Shown here: positions 10,453-19,120 of the stretch, in pieces
Position numbering within the stretch: position 1 is the stretch's first letter
Layout: every line of letters begins with the position of its first letter
Source of the DNA: Bordetella genomosp. 9
GTDB taxonomy: Bacteria; Pseudomonadota; Gammaproteobacteria; Burkholderiales; Burkholderiaceae_B
Reading direction: 5' to 3'
Length of the DNA: 64,000 nucleotides
Assembly: GCF_002261425.1 (NCBI RefSeq)
Contig: NZ_NEVJ01000003.1
Location: 3,642,772 to 3,706,771, forward strand
Translations under genes and position numbers: made by a program
The notes under the pieces: model-generated
The model's database searches: none
What the model was told of the DNA's origin: nothing
What the model saw: the letters and a program-made list of their open reading frames with translations, nothing else

Positions 10453-11042
10453 GATTCCGCCCCGGCGCGGCGCAGCCTGAGATACGCGAGCAGGATGGAC
10501 AGGGGCGCGGCCGCGCCCACCACCCACAGGAGCGGCAGGCCGGCCAGGAAGATCGCGCCGAACACGCCGGCCATGATCAGGATGGGCACGGCGCCGGTGG
10601 CGGCCCGGTAGGCCGCGCGCAGGCCCATCTGCAGGGACAGGCCGACCGCGGCGGCGGCGATGCCGGCCAGCACCACGTGCACGGTGGAGGAACGGGAAAG
10701 CTCGGCGAACAGCGCGGCCAGGATGATGGCCACGGCCATGGGCGGGACGATCATGCCCAGCGCCGCCAGGAAGGCGCCGCGGCCGCCCCGCAGGCGAAAG
10801 CCTATCCATATGGAGAGGTTCACCACGTTGACCCCGGGGAAGGCCTGGGCCAGCGCCAGGCCGCTCAGGAATTCCGTCTCCGACAGCCAGCGGCGCGCCT
10901 GCACGAATTCCCGCAGCATCCAGCCGCTCAGCCCGCCGCCGAAGCTGGTCAGGCCGATCTTGGCGAAAGCTGTGAAAATCTGGGCCAGGGTCGGCGCCTG
11001 GGCCGGCGCGGCGATGTCGGGGGGAGCGGCGGGCGGGCGCAC
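10449..11042 (-). CDS. Chromate transporter family protein, first half-size subunit
   Basis: The 197-residue partner of the gene at 9922-10452. It carries FAKIGLTSFGGGLSGWMLREFVQARRWLSETEFLSGLALAQAFPGVNVVNLSIWIG, the N-terminal CHR domain signature, then hydrophobic segments. The two genes together equal one full-length ChrA split into two reading frames. The N-terminal 15 residues are Pro/Ala-rich and probably not conserved. Confidence 0.85.
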   Translation of the reverse strand: MRPPAAPPDIAAPAQAPTLAQIFTAFAKIGLTSFGGGLSGWMLREFVQARRWLSETEFLSGLALAQAFPGVNVVNLSIWIGFRLRGGRGAFLAALGMIVPPMAVAIILAALFAELSRSSTVHVVLAGIAAAAVGLSLQMGLRAAYRAATGAVPILIMAGVFGAIFLAGLPLLWVVGAAAPLSILLAYLRLRRAGAES

Positions 11043-11171
11043 GATGCGGAGGTCGGAGAAGATTGAGCCGCAATCTTACCCGCGGCCAGTTGTCTTCCTA
11101 CTTAACGGCAGGCGAGCGCCCGAATAAATCCCGACCCGAATCCCTACCCGCCGCGTCCGGTCCCGTCCAGG

Positions 11172-11810
11172 CTAGAACCGATAACCGACGCCGACCGTGG
11201 CGACCCAGGGATTGATGCGCGCGGTGCCGATGCGCTCGCCGTCCAGCTTTACCTTGGACGAGATGTCGATATAGCGGACGTCGGCGGTCATGAACCAGCG
11301 TTCGCTGAACTTCACGTCCACGCCCAGTTGCGCGGCGACGCCCCAGGAATCCTGCAGCTTCAGGTCGGAGCCGCTGATGGCGCCTTCGCTCTTGGTGTCG
11401 AAGAAGTGGGTGTAATTCACCCCGATGCCGACATAGGGCTGAATGGTGCTGTCCGGCAGGAAGTGCCATTGCAGGCTCAGCGTGGGCGGCAGCTGCTTGG
11501 TGGAGCCGATCTTGCCCAGTCCGCCGCTGCCGCGGATGTCGTGCTCGAAGGGCCAGGCGCCCAGCAGCTCGACGCCGATGTTGCGCGTGGCCATATAGGT
11601 CAGCGTGAAGCTGGGACGCACGCTGTTGTTGACGTCCAGGTCGACACTGTCGTTCAGGACGCTGCCGTTGTCGGACTTGGGGCGTACCTGCGTCACGCCG
11701 ACCTTGAACAGCACGTCGCCGGCTTCGTGCGCGTACGTGGGCAGGGCGCAGGCGGCGGCAAGCAGGGCGGCAAGGGCGGCGGCGCGCGGGTGCGCGATCA
11801 GGCGGGACAT
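11172..11810 (-). CDS. ompW: OmpW family outer-membrane protein
   Basis: Eight-stranded beta-barrel for small hydrophobic molecules. The product of 212 residues has a signal peptide (RAAALAALLAAACALPTYAHEAGD) and the OmpW regions VRPSFTLTYMATRNIGVELLGAWPFEHDI, LPPTLSLQWHFLPDSTIQPYVGIGVNYTHFF and DVRYIDISSKVKLDG. It ends with the aromatic C-terminal GVGYRF needed for BAM assembly. I placed the start at 11810 because it begins the signal peptide and follows a GGAG; the frame is open 26 codons further upstream. Two FNR-like boxes lie upstream. Confidence 0.93.
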   Translation of the reverse strand: MSRLIAHPRAAALAALLAAACALPTYAHEAGDVLFKVGVTQVRPKSDNGSVLNDSVDLDVNNSVRPSFTLTYMATRNIGVELLGAWPFEHDIRGSGGLGKIGSTKQLPPTLSLQWHFLPDSTIQPYVGIGVNYTHFFDTKSEGAISGSDLKLQDSWGVAAQLGVDVKFSERWFMTADVRYIDISSKVKLDGERIGTARINPWVATVGVGYRF

Positions 11811-11874
11811 GACGATTCTCCATAATGTGTCATTTGGTGAATCGTCAGGTTCGCCGAGGGCCCATCGCGCCCGC

Positions 11875-11925
11875 TTGATCTGGGTCAACCAGCGGATGAG
11901 CAGCCCTACCGTTGACCCAGGTCAA
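11875..11925. promoter_or_regulatory. Two FNR/ANR-like boxes between ompW and the MFS gene
   Basis: Box 1 at 11875-11888 reads TTGATCTGGGTCAA, one mismatch from TTGAT-N4-ATCAA. Box 2 at 11912-11925 reads TTGACCCAGGTCAA and is the core of a 16-bp perfect inverted repeat (GTTGACC-CA-GGTCAAC). Their centres are 37 bp apart. ompW is an FNR target in enteric bacteria, which makes oxygen control plausible, but the transcription start is not determined. Confidence 0.5.
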
Positions 11926-12075
11926 CACGTGGCGCCGGAAACCCGCCTGCGGTCCCAGTGGCCCCGGCGGGACTGCGATAGTCCACGACCTCCGGGTATG
12001 GTTTCTTGCCACCTCGCGGCCAAGATGCGTCACCATAACGGTCCTCCATATCCTTGGATCGTCCCGAGCCTGGCC

Positions 12076-13311
12076 ATGTCACAGAAATCGGCGGATAGCG
12101 AAGCCCAGCGTCAGTCCGCTCCCCTGGTAAATCCCGCGTCGGCGCAACTCGATACCCCGCTCCTGATGGCGATGGCGGTCGCCTGCGGCGTCTTCGTCGC
12201 GAACGTGTACTTCAACCAGCCGATACTCGAGCTGCTGCAGCGAGCCTTCCCGCGCTCCGTCGCCCTGGTGAATCTGGTCCCGACCGCGACCCAGCTGGGT
12301 TTCGCGTGCGGCCTGTTCTTCCTGGTCCCCTTGGGAGACCGGGTCGATCGGCGCAAATTGATCCTCGGTCAGGCCGCCTTGCTGATCGTGGCCCTGGTCT
12401 GTGTGGCGACGGCGCCGAATGTCTGGGCGCTGGTCGCCGCGTCGGCGGTGGTGGGCCTTTCGGCATCGGTCGCCCAGCAGATCGTCCCGTTCGCGGCCGA
12501 ACTGGCGACCCCCGGGCGCCGTGGCCAGGTCGTCGGGACGGTGATGAGCGGCGTGCTTTGCGGGATGCTCCTGGGCCGGGCCTTCGGCGGCTTTGCCGGC
12601 GACCATTGGGGCTGGCGCGCGACCTTCTGGCTGGGCGCGATCACCACCGCCCTGGCCTGGCTGATGCTGCTGGCCAGGCTCCCCCACAGCGCGCCGAAGA
12701 CGGACCACGGCTACATTCGGCTGATGAAGTCGCTGATCGTGCTGTGGCGCGAAGAGCCCCTGTTGCGCCGGGCGACGTGCATCCAGGCCGCGTTGTTTGG
12801 CTCCTTCATCGGGCTATGGACCATCCTGGCCTTGCGGCTGCACCAGGCCTTCGGCCTGGGCGCCGATGTGGCGGGCCTCATGGGCGTGGTGGGCGCGGCG
12901 GGCATCCTGATCGCCCCGCTGGCCGGCCGCGTCGCCGACCGCCGCGGACCGCACGCGGTGATCGGGCTCGGCTGCCTGATCATGCTGGTGTCGTACGCCG
13001 TGCTCGGCTTCTGGGGCAGCCTCGTCGGCCTGGTCGTCGGCATCGTCCTGCTGGATTTCGGCGAGCAGGCGGCGCTCATCTCCAACCAGCACGTGATCTA
13101 CGCCCTGCGTCCCGAAGCCAGGAGCCGGCTCAACACCCTGTTCATGAGCGGCATGTTCGTCGGCGGTGCCGCCGGCTCTTGGGGAGCGGGCCTCAGCTGG
13201 CGGCTGGGCGGCTGGCCCGCCGCCAGCCTGTTCGGCGGCGCCCTGGTCCTGCTGGCCTTCGTTCTCCACTTTTCCGGCCGGCTGGCCGCCAGGGGAAAGG
13301 CCGGGGCCTGA
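12076..13311 (+). CDS. MFS transporter
   Basis: Twelve-helix major facilitator of about 411 residues. It resembles the YgaY/AraJ-like group of drug or sugar efflux proteins: VACGVFVANVYFNQPILELLQRAF, then VNLVPTATQLGFACGLFFLVPLGDRVDRRKLIL with the RxGDRxGRR-type loop between helices 2 and 3. The start at 12076 (MSQKSADSEAQ) leaves a short hydrophilic N-terminus before helix 1. It is divergent from ompW and convergent with the CoxG-like gene. Substrate unknown. Confidence 0.85.
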   Translation: MSQKSADSEAQRQSAPLVNPASAQLDTPLLMAMAVACGVFVANVYFNQPILELLQRAFPRSVALVNLVPTATQLGFACGLFFLVPLGDRVDRRKLILGQAALLIVALVCVATAPNVWALVAASAVVGLSASVAQQIVPFAAELATPGRRGQVVGTVMSGVLCGMLLGRAFGGFAGDHWGWRATFWLGAITTALAWLMLLARLPHSAPKTDHGYIRLMKSLIVLWREEPLLRRATCIQAALFGSFIGLWTILALRLHQAFGLGADVAGLMGVVGAAGILIAPLAGRVADRRGPHAVIGLGCLIMLVSYAVLGFWGSLVGLVVGIVLLDFGEQAALISNQHVIYALRPEARSRLNTLFMSGMFVGGAAGSWGAGLSWRLGGWPAASLFGGALVLLAFVLHFSGRLAARGKAGA

Positions 13312-13339
13312 CGCGCCCGGCCGAATTATCTTCGCGGCG

Positions 13340-14173
13340 CTATGGCCGTCGGCCGAACAGGCCTGCCAGGCCGTAGCGCAGCCGCGCCCACATCGCCTTC
13401 GCGCCGATACTCAGCATGTTGAGTTCCGCGGCCGGCGCGGCCCCGCCCGCCGCGCGCTGGCGCCCTTGCACCATCAGCGACTGCGCGAGCGCCAGCACGG
13501 CCTGCGCCTGACTGAGTACGGCCTGCGCCTGCAGCAGGACCGCCTGGGCATCGACGCCCTGGGCGGGAACAGAACCGGTATGGGGATTCGGCGTCACGGC
13601 GGGGCCGCCGGCGCTTGCGGTTGCGTTGGCGCGCGGGGCCGTGGCAGCCGGCGCGGAAGCACCGCCCTCGCCCGTCATTGCCGTCATCGCCGGCGCGGCG
13701 GCATCCGCCATGACGCCATCGTCCAGCGCCAGGGACTGCGCCAGATTTCGTTCGAACTGGCCCAGTATCTGCGCCGCGACCTCGGCGATCATGCCGCTTC
13801 CGCGCCCATACTGCGCCACCGACCCCGACAAGGCCAGCTGCGTCGTCACCGTCACCTGCGTGCCGTCCGCCGCCGGCGTCAGCGCGAAACTGAACTCGGA
13901 ACGCGCCGAGCCGCGCCCCTTGGCATCGGTGCCCGATCCCTCCAGCCACGCGATATGGCGGGCCTCGTCCCGGCGCACCAGCGCCGCCTCTCCATCGAAC
14001 GACAGCCTGATGGGACCCAGCCGCACCGATACCGAGCCCTTGTACCGGTCGTCGCCCAGGACTTCCGTCAGGCGGGCGCCGGGCAGGCAGGGCAGGATGC
14101 GCGGCACGTCCAGCATCAGCTGCCAGGCTTCTTCCAGCGGCAATGGCACGTGGAAGGTGTTGGTGAACTCCAT
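13340..14173 (-). CDS. CoxG-like SRPBCC protein with repeated C-terminal tail
   Basis: Carbon monoxide dehydrogenase subunit G family. Residues 1-145 form the SRPBCC domain (MEFTNTFHVPLPLEEAWQLMLDVPRILPCLPGARLTEV...YKGSVSVRLGPI). In CO oxidisers CoxG anchors the molybdenum enzyme to the membrane. The tail is unusually long (277 residues in all): a Pro/Ala-rich linker, then about residues 205-230 with three tandem QAVLxxA heptads, and a basic amphipathic end (MWARLRYGLAGLFGRRP) that could bind membrane. It is the last gene of the molybdenum hydroxylase run. Confidence 0.82.
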   Translation of the reverse strand: MEFTNTFHVPLPLEEAWQLMLDVPRILPCLPGARLTEVLGDDRYKGSVSVRLGPIRLSFDGEAALVRRDEARHIAWLEGSGTDAKGRGSARSEFSFALTPAADGTQVTVTTQLALSGSVAQYGRGSGMIAEVAAQILGQFERNLAQSLALDDGVMADAAAPAMTAMTGEGGASAPAATAPRANATASAGGPAVTPNPHTGSVPAQGVDAQAVLLQAQAVLSQAQAVLALAQSLMVQGRQRAAGGAAPAAELNMLSIGAKAMWARLRYGLAGLFGRRP

Positions 14174-14197
14174 GGCGGTTCCTGAAAGGTTGAAAGA

Positions 14198-16672
14198 CTA
14201 CGGGCCTTCGATCGCGGAAGAAGCCTCGCGAGGTCCCGCGCCGGACCCGTCGGCGCCGGCGCCCTGTCCGGCGCCCTGTCCGGCGGCCATGTCCAGGCAT
14301 TCGAGCAGGCGCACGGGCGTCAACGGAAACTCGAACAGGCGCACGCCCTGGTCCGCCAGCGCATGTTCGACCGCGCCGATGACCGCGGCGGCGACCGGGA
14401 TGGTCGCGCATTCTCCGACGCCCTTGACGCCCAGCGGATTCAGCGGCGTGAGCGAAGGCTGGAATATCACTTCCACGTCCGGCACCTCCGGCGCGGTCGG
14501 CAGCAGGTATTCCGCGAAGGTCGTCGTCAGCGGCTGCCCGCTGTCGTCGTATCCCATCCATTCGAACAGGGCATTGCCGATGCCGTGCACGACGCCGCCA
14601 TGGACCTGGCCTTCGGCCAGCATGGGGTTGATGATGCGTCCGCTGTCCTGTACGGCCACATAGCGGACGATGGCGACCGCGCCGGTCAGGGCGTCCACTT
14701 CGACTTCACAGGCATGCGATGCGCCCGCGTATGCCTGCGCGTCGCAATGGAAATGTTCGACTTCGTCCAGGCCGGGGTCGCCGGGTACCGGCAGCGCATA
14801 GCCGGGAACGCCTTTGAGCAGCATGGCCAGCCGCGCCAGCGCGACGGAGTCGCCTGTACCCGTTCGCGGCACGACTTCGCCGTCACGCAGGGTCAAGTCA
14901 TCCGGCAAGGTGTTCAGCACCACCGCGGCCGCGTCGAGGATCCTGCGCCGCAGGCGCGCCGAGGCCTGGTCTACCGCGGACCCCGCCATGATCGCCTGGC
15001 GGCTGGCGAATCCGCCCATGCCATAGCTGACGAATGCGGTGTCACCGGCGATCACGTGCACGGCTTCGGGGGCGACCCCCAGATGGCCTGCGCAGATCTG
15101 CGCCAGCGTGGTCTTGATTCCCTGCCCCATGGCCAGCGCGCCGGTATATACCGTGATCTGGCCGGAAGGCTGCACCCTGACGCGCGCCGATTCGAAGGGC
15201 CCGCGGCCCGTGGGCTTGACGCTGTTGGCCAGGCCGATTCCGCGGTGCAGCCCTTTGTCGAGCGACGCCAGCCTGCGCGCTTCGAAACCGTCGTAGTCGA
15301 TGGCCTCCAGCGCGCGCGCCTGCAAGGCCGGGAAGTCGCCGCTGTCTATGGTCAAGGGCACGCCGGCGCGCGACTTCAGCGGCTTGGTGTAGGGAATCTT
15401 TTCCGCCGGGATCAGGTTGCGCCGGCGGCACTCGGCGCGATCGATGCCCAGTTCGGCGCTGATGCGGTCGAGCAGGCGCTCCATCACGAACGCCGCCTGC
15501 GGGTAGCCGGCCCCGCGCACCGTGGCGACGGGAACCTTGTTGGTATAGGCCACCGAGACGTCCAGGTGATAGGCCGGGACGATATACGGACCCGTCATGG
15601 ATGACGCGGCGTTGTACGGGACATTGGTGCCCTGCGGCGTGTAAGCGCCATGATCGTGCACCATGCGTCCTCGCAGGCCGAGCAGGCGCCCGCGTTCGTC
15701 GACCGCGACCGCCATCGACCAATACTGGTCGCGTTCCTGGATCGCGCTGACGAAATTCTCGCGGCGATCCTCCACCCACTTGACCGGCCGGCCGAGCTTG
15801 CGGGCCGCCGCCGGCACGGCGATTTCTTCCGGATAGATCATGAACTTGGCGCCGAAGCCGCCGCCGACGTCCGGCGTCACCACGCGCAGCAGGTCCTCCG
15901 GGTGACCCAGCATCAGCGCGATCGTGTAGTGCAGTTCATGCGCCATCTGCGTGGAGGACCAGACGGTCAGCTCGCCAGACGACGGGTCCGGCCGTGCCAG
16001 CACGCCGCGGCCCTCCATCGGATGGGCGCAGCCGCGATGCACATGGAATTCTTCTTCCAGCACCCGGTGCGCGGCGGCGAAGGCCGCATCGCAATCACCG
16101 TATGACAAGACGTACTGCTGCAGGACGTTGGAGGCGACTTCGGTACGCACGCGCGGGGCCGACGGCGCGAGCGCATCGCGGCAATCCGACACCGCCGGCA
16201 GGACCTCGTAGTCGACGGCGACCGCCGCGGCGGCGTCCTCGGCCACATGGCGCGACGACGCGACGACGATCGCCACCGCTTCGCCCACGAAGGCCGTCTC
16301 GCGCGGCGCCAGCACGAACGGCGTCGTATCGGCGGGCAGGTTGGCCAGCGGGAATCCCAGCGGCATACGCCACTCGGTCAGCTCGCCGAACAGGTCTTGC
16401 GCCGCGTACACCGCCGCCACGCCCGGCATGGCGCGGGCCGCGGTGGCGTCGATGGAAAGTATGCGCGCATGCGCGTGCGGACTGCGCACGAAGCAGGCAT
16501 GCAGCGTCCCATCGACGGCGATGTCGTCCAGGAAGCGGGCGGTACCCGTCAACAGCGATTCGTCCTCGATGCGCAGCGCGGACTGGCCGATACCTGGATT
16601 GGCGTGACTCGCGACGCGCGCTTCGGCGTTCGCGGTATCCGCGCGTGGTTCGCGTTCAAACGATACGTCCAT
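14198..16672 (-). CDS. Xanthine dehydrogenase family molybdopterin-binding subunit (large)
   Basis: Large catalytic subunit (824 residues) of a molybdenum hydroxylase. It has the N-terminal ALRIEDESLLTGTARFLDDI, DVGGGFGAKFMIYPEE, TVRGAGYPQAAFVMERLLDRIS and the C-terminal catalytic-glutamate motif GVKGVGECATIPVAAAV. It lacks the AYRCSFR loop of true aerobic CO dehydrogenase, so I do not call it coxL. The start at 16672 overlaps the small subunit gene by 17 nt. The substrate is unknown; an aromatic or N-heterocyclic compound or an aldehyde is likely from family knowledge. Confidence 0.88.
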   Translation of the reverse strand: MDVSFEREPRADTANAEARVASHANPGIGQSALRIEDESLLTGTARFLDDIAVDGTLHACFVRSPHAHARILSIDATAARAMPGVAAVYAAQDLFGELTEWRMPLGFPLANLPADTTPFVLAPRETAFVGEAVAIVVASSRHVAEDAAAAVAVDYEVLPAVSDCRDALAPSAPRVRTEVASNVLQQYVLSYGDCDAAFAAAHRVLEEEFHVHRGCAHPMEGRGVLARPDPSSGELTVWSSTQMAHELHYTIALMLGHPEDLLRVVTPDVGGGFGAKFMIYPEEIAVPAAARKLGRPVKWVEDRRENFVSAIQERDQYWSMAVAVDERGRLLGLRGRMVHDHGAYTPQGTNVPYNAASSMTGPYIVPAYHLDVSVAYTNKVPVATVRGAGYPQAAFVMERLLDRISAELGIDRAECRRRNLIPAEKIPYTKPLKSRAGVPLTIDSGDFPALQARALEAIDYDGFEARRLASLDKGLHRGIGLANSVKPTGRGPFESARVRVQPSGQITVYTGALAMGQGIKTTLAQICAGHLGVAPEAVHVIAGDTAFVSYGMGGFASRQAIMAGSAVDQASARLRRRILDAAAVVLNTLPDDLTLRDGEVVPRTGTGDSVALARLAMLLKGVPGYALPVPGDPGLDEVEHFHCDAQAYAGASHACEVEVDALTGAVAIVRYVAVQDSGRIINPMLAEGQVHGGVVHGIGNALFEWMGYDDSGQPLTTTFAEYLLPTAPEVPDVEVIFQPSLTPLNPLGVKGVGECATIPVAAAVIGAVEHALADQGVRLFEFPLTPVRLLECLDMAAGQGAGQGAGADGSGAGPREASSAIEGP

Positions 16673-17177
16673 CGCCCTGTCCTTCGCGCAGTCTCCGGGC
16701 CGCGCGCAGGGCGGCGGCCACGATGTTCTGGTAGCCCGTGCAACGGCACAGATGCCCGGACAGCACGTCCCGCACGGCGTCCTCGTCGGGATCCGGCTGG
16801 TCCCGCAGCAGTTCCACCAGGGACATGAGGATGCCCGGCGTGCAGTAGCCGCATTGCAGCGCGTGCAGTTCATGAAAAGCCGCCTGCAAGGCATGCGGCG
16901 TCCCGTCGCTGGCCGCCAGGCCTTCGATGGTCTCCACCTGGCAGTCCTCGGCCTGCACCGCCAGCATCAGGCAGGCGCGGGCGGAATGGCCATCGACGAG
17001 CACGGTGCAGGCGCCGCATACGCCATGCTCGCAGCCCACGTGCGTGCCGGTGAGTTTCAATTCCCCGCGCAGGAAGTCCGCGAGGTGCACGCGCGGCTCG
17101 GCCGTGCCCTGACGGGTTTCTCCGTTGACGACCAGCCGTATCGGCTTGGGCGCGGCGTCCATGGCATCCTCGTTCAT
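16656..17177 (-). CDS. Molybdenum hydroxylase (2Fe-2S) small subunit
   Basis: Electron-transfer subunit of 173 residues with two [2Fe-2S] clusters. The plant-ferredoxin-type site is CEHGVCGACTVLVDGHSARAC, given here in part: CEHGVCGAC then a downstream Cys. The second site uses CGYC near the middle and CRC in LSGHLCRCTGYQNI. The start at 17177 overlaps the FAD subunit gene by 4 nt (ATGA). Together with its neighbours it forms an L-S-M heterotrimer. Confidence 0.92.
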   Translation of the reverse strand: MNEDAMDAAPKPIRLVVNGETRQGTAEPRVHLADFLRGELKLTGTHVGCEHGVCGACTVLVDGHSARACLMLAVQAEDCQVETIEGLAASDGTPHALQAAFHELHALQCGYCTPGILMSLVELLRDQPDPDEDAVRDVLSGHLCRCTGYQNIVAAALRAARRLREGQGDGRIV

Positions 17178-18064
17178 GGCGATGCGGTCTCCTCGCTGGC
17201 GATGGCCCGCCGGACGGCCTGATCCAGGGCCCGGCGCGCCAGCACCGCGGCCAGCCTGCGGCGATACCATGCGGGCACGTAGCTGTCCCCGCTGGCATCG
17301 ACCTGCCCGCACAAGGCGGCGGCGTCCGCCAGCGTATCCGCGTCCGGTGCGCGGCCCAACAGCGCCTGTTCGGCTTCACGCATGCGCAACGGCGCGATCG
17401 CCACGCCCCCCAGCGTCAGCGAAGCCCGCGCGATGCGGCGCCGGTCGTCCAGCGCGACCATTGCCGCACAGGAGACGATGGCGAAATCGCCGTGGCGACG
17501 CGCGAACTCGACGAAGGCATGGCCATGGCGGCGCGGCCAGGCCGGCACCCGCACCGCGGTCACCATCTCGTCGGGCTCCATCGCGGGGGTCATGTAGGCG
17601 GCCGGGAAGTCCGCGATGGCGATCTGACGCGTGCCGCGCCGGCTGCGCACCACGACGGCCGCGTCCATCGCCATGGCCACGGTGGGAATCTCCGCGGACG
17701 GGTCCAGTTGGCAGAGGCTGCCGCCTACGGTGCCGCGGTTGCGCGTCTGCCGGTGGCCGACGTGCAGTACGGCCTCGCGCCACAACGGCAGGCGCTCGGC
17801 CACCAGCGGCGAGAACTCGACGTCGCGCTGCCGCGTCATCGCACCGATCTCTATCCAGTCGCCCGTATCGTCTGCGCGGATATAGGCCAGCTCGGGGATG
17901 CGGTTGATGTCCACCAGGCAATCCGGAAACGCGAAGCGCATGTTCAGCATGGCGACCAGCGACTGGCCGCCTGCCAGGATGCGCGCGTTCTCCGTATCGC
18001 CCAGCATGCGCAAGGCTTCGTCCACCGTGCGCGGCGCCAGATAGCGCAGGACCGGGGCTTTCAT
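17174..18064 (-). CDS. Molybdenum hydroxylase FAD-binding medium subunit
   Basis: FAD subunit of the CoxM family, 296 residues. FAD-binding motifs are ILAGGQSLVAMLNMR near the N-terminus and RNRGTVGGSLCQLDPSAEIP at mid-protein, followed by the CO_deh_flav_C region (RRHGDFAIVSCAAMVAL). It is 9 nt downstream of the dihydroxyphthalate-decarboxylase-like gene and overlaps the small subunit gene, so all read as one transcript. Confidence 0.92.
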   Translation of the reverse strand: MKAPVLRYLAPRTVDEALRMLGDTENARILAGGQSLVAMLNMRFAFPDCLVDINRIPELAYIRADDTGDWIEIGAMTRQRDVEFSPLVAERLPLWREAVLHVGHRQTRNRGTVGGSLCQLDPSAEIPTVAMAMDAAVVVRSRRGTRQIAIADFPAAYMTPAMEPDEMVTAVRVPAWPRRHGHAFVEFARRHGDFAIVSCAAMVALDDRRRIARASLTLGGVAIAPLRMREAEQALLGRAPDADTLADAAALCGQVDASGDSYVPAWYRRRLAAVLARRALDQAVRRAIASEETASP

Positions 18065-18073
18065 CGGCGTCCG

Positions 18074-19069
18074 TCAGATCTTGGAAAGGTCCAGCGCCGC
18101 TTTGGCGAACAGCTCCTCGGGCGCGACCTTCCGCTTCGACAACCCCTGTTCGAAGTGGTAGCGGGCGAAGGTTTCGATGTTGTGGCGGTTCGCTTCCAGC
18201 CCGTAGGGCCAGTAGTCGTCGCCCATGATCGAGCGCGCCTCGTTGTAGTGATGCACCATCCACGGCAGCGTGACCGCCAGGTGGCAGATTTCGTTCAGCT
18301 CCTTGACCGCCAGCGCCTTCGCCTTCAGGAAGGCCTTGTAGACGCTGACCGGCAGCCACGGGTTCTCTTCCACCAGGGACTTGCGGATGCCCACCATGTG
18401 CATGATGGGGAAGATCTTCGTGCGACGGTAATAGTCCTTCTCGGCCTCGATGTAATCGCCGAACAGGCGGCCGACGTTGGGCGCGCCACGCAGGAAGCAG
18501 GACGGCGCGCGCGCGCCGATATAGCCGTCGATTTCGCCGGCCTCCAGCATGCCGGACAGGGTCTTGTCGTCCGGGATCTGCTGAAGATCGATATCCTTGC
18601 CCAGGTCGATGGGCGCCCGCTCGCCGCGGCCCGCTTCCTCGATGCCGCCGCGGCGCCATTTGATGTCGCTGGGCTTGACGCCGTATTCGTCTTCCAGGAT
18701 GCCGCGTATCCACACGTTGGCGGTGATCTGGTATTCCGGCACGCCGATGACCTTGCCGCGCAGGTCCTGCGGCGTGTTGATGCCGCGGTCGGTGCGGACG
18801 TAGATGCCCGACTGGCGGAACACGCGGGAGATGAAGGCCGGCACCGCGACGTATTCATTGTCGCCACGGGCGGTGGTCATCATGTGGCTGCTCATGGAGA
18901 TCTCGGTGACGTCGAACTCCTGATAGCGGAACGCCCGGTGGAACGCTTCCTCCGGCTCGATCGGTACGGCGGCGACCTCGCACCCCTCGATCGGCGCGCG
19001 GCCGTCGAACAATGCCTGGGTCCGGTCGTACGACCCGCAAGCCAGGCTGATTCTCAACTTGTTGCTCAT
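18074..19069 (-). CDS. 4,5-dihydroxyphthalate decarboxylase-like protein (SBP fold)
   Basis: Resembles the Pht5/4,5-dihydroxyphthalate decarboxylase group, which has a type 2 periplasmic-binding fold but acts in the cytoplasm. Supporting segments are LRISLACGSYDRTQALFDGR, FDVTEISMSSHMMTTARGD, GIYVRTDRGINTPQDLRGKVIGVPEYQITANVWIRG and IFPIMHMVGIRKSLVEENPWL. No signal peptide is seen. The start at 19069 has a GGAG six nt or so upstream; an in-frame ATG 24 nt earlier is less likely. Placed first in front of the FAD, Fe-S and Mo subunits, it may act on the same substrate. The exact reaction is not established. Confidence 0.72.
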   Translation of the reverse strand: MSNKLRISLACGSYDRTQALFDGRAPIEGCEVAAVPIEPEEAFHRAFRYQEFDVTEISMSSHMMTTARGDNEYVAVPAFISRVFRQSGIYVRTDRGINTPQDLRGKVIGVPEYQITANVWIRGILEDEYGVKPSDIKWRRGGIEEAGRGERAPIDLGKDIDLQQIPDDKTLSGMLEAGEIDGYIGARAPSCFLRGAPNVGRLFGDYIEAEKDYYRRTKIFPIMHMVGIRKSLVEENPWLPVSVYKAFLKAKALAVKELNEICHLAVTLPWMVHHYNEARSIMGDDYWPYGLEANRHNIETFARYHFEQGLSKRKVAPEELFAKAALDLSKI

Positions 19070-19120
19070 TGCATGCTCCTTGTATCGTGCCATGTAGTGC
19101 GTGGGGGAGCCGTCCGGCGG

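Noticed and set aside
14198..16672. True aerobic CO dehydrogenase (CoxL)
   Set aside because: The active-site loop AYRCSFR is absent; the region reads TVRGAGYPQA. The protein is in the wider xanthine dehydrogenase family.
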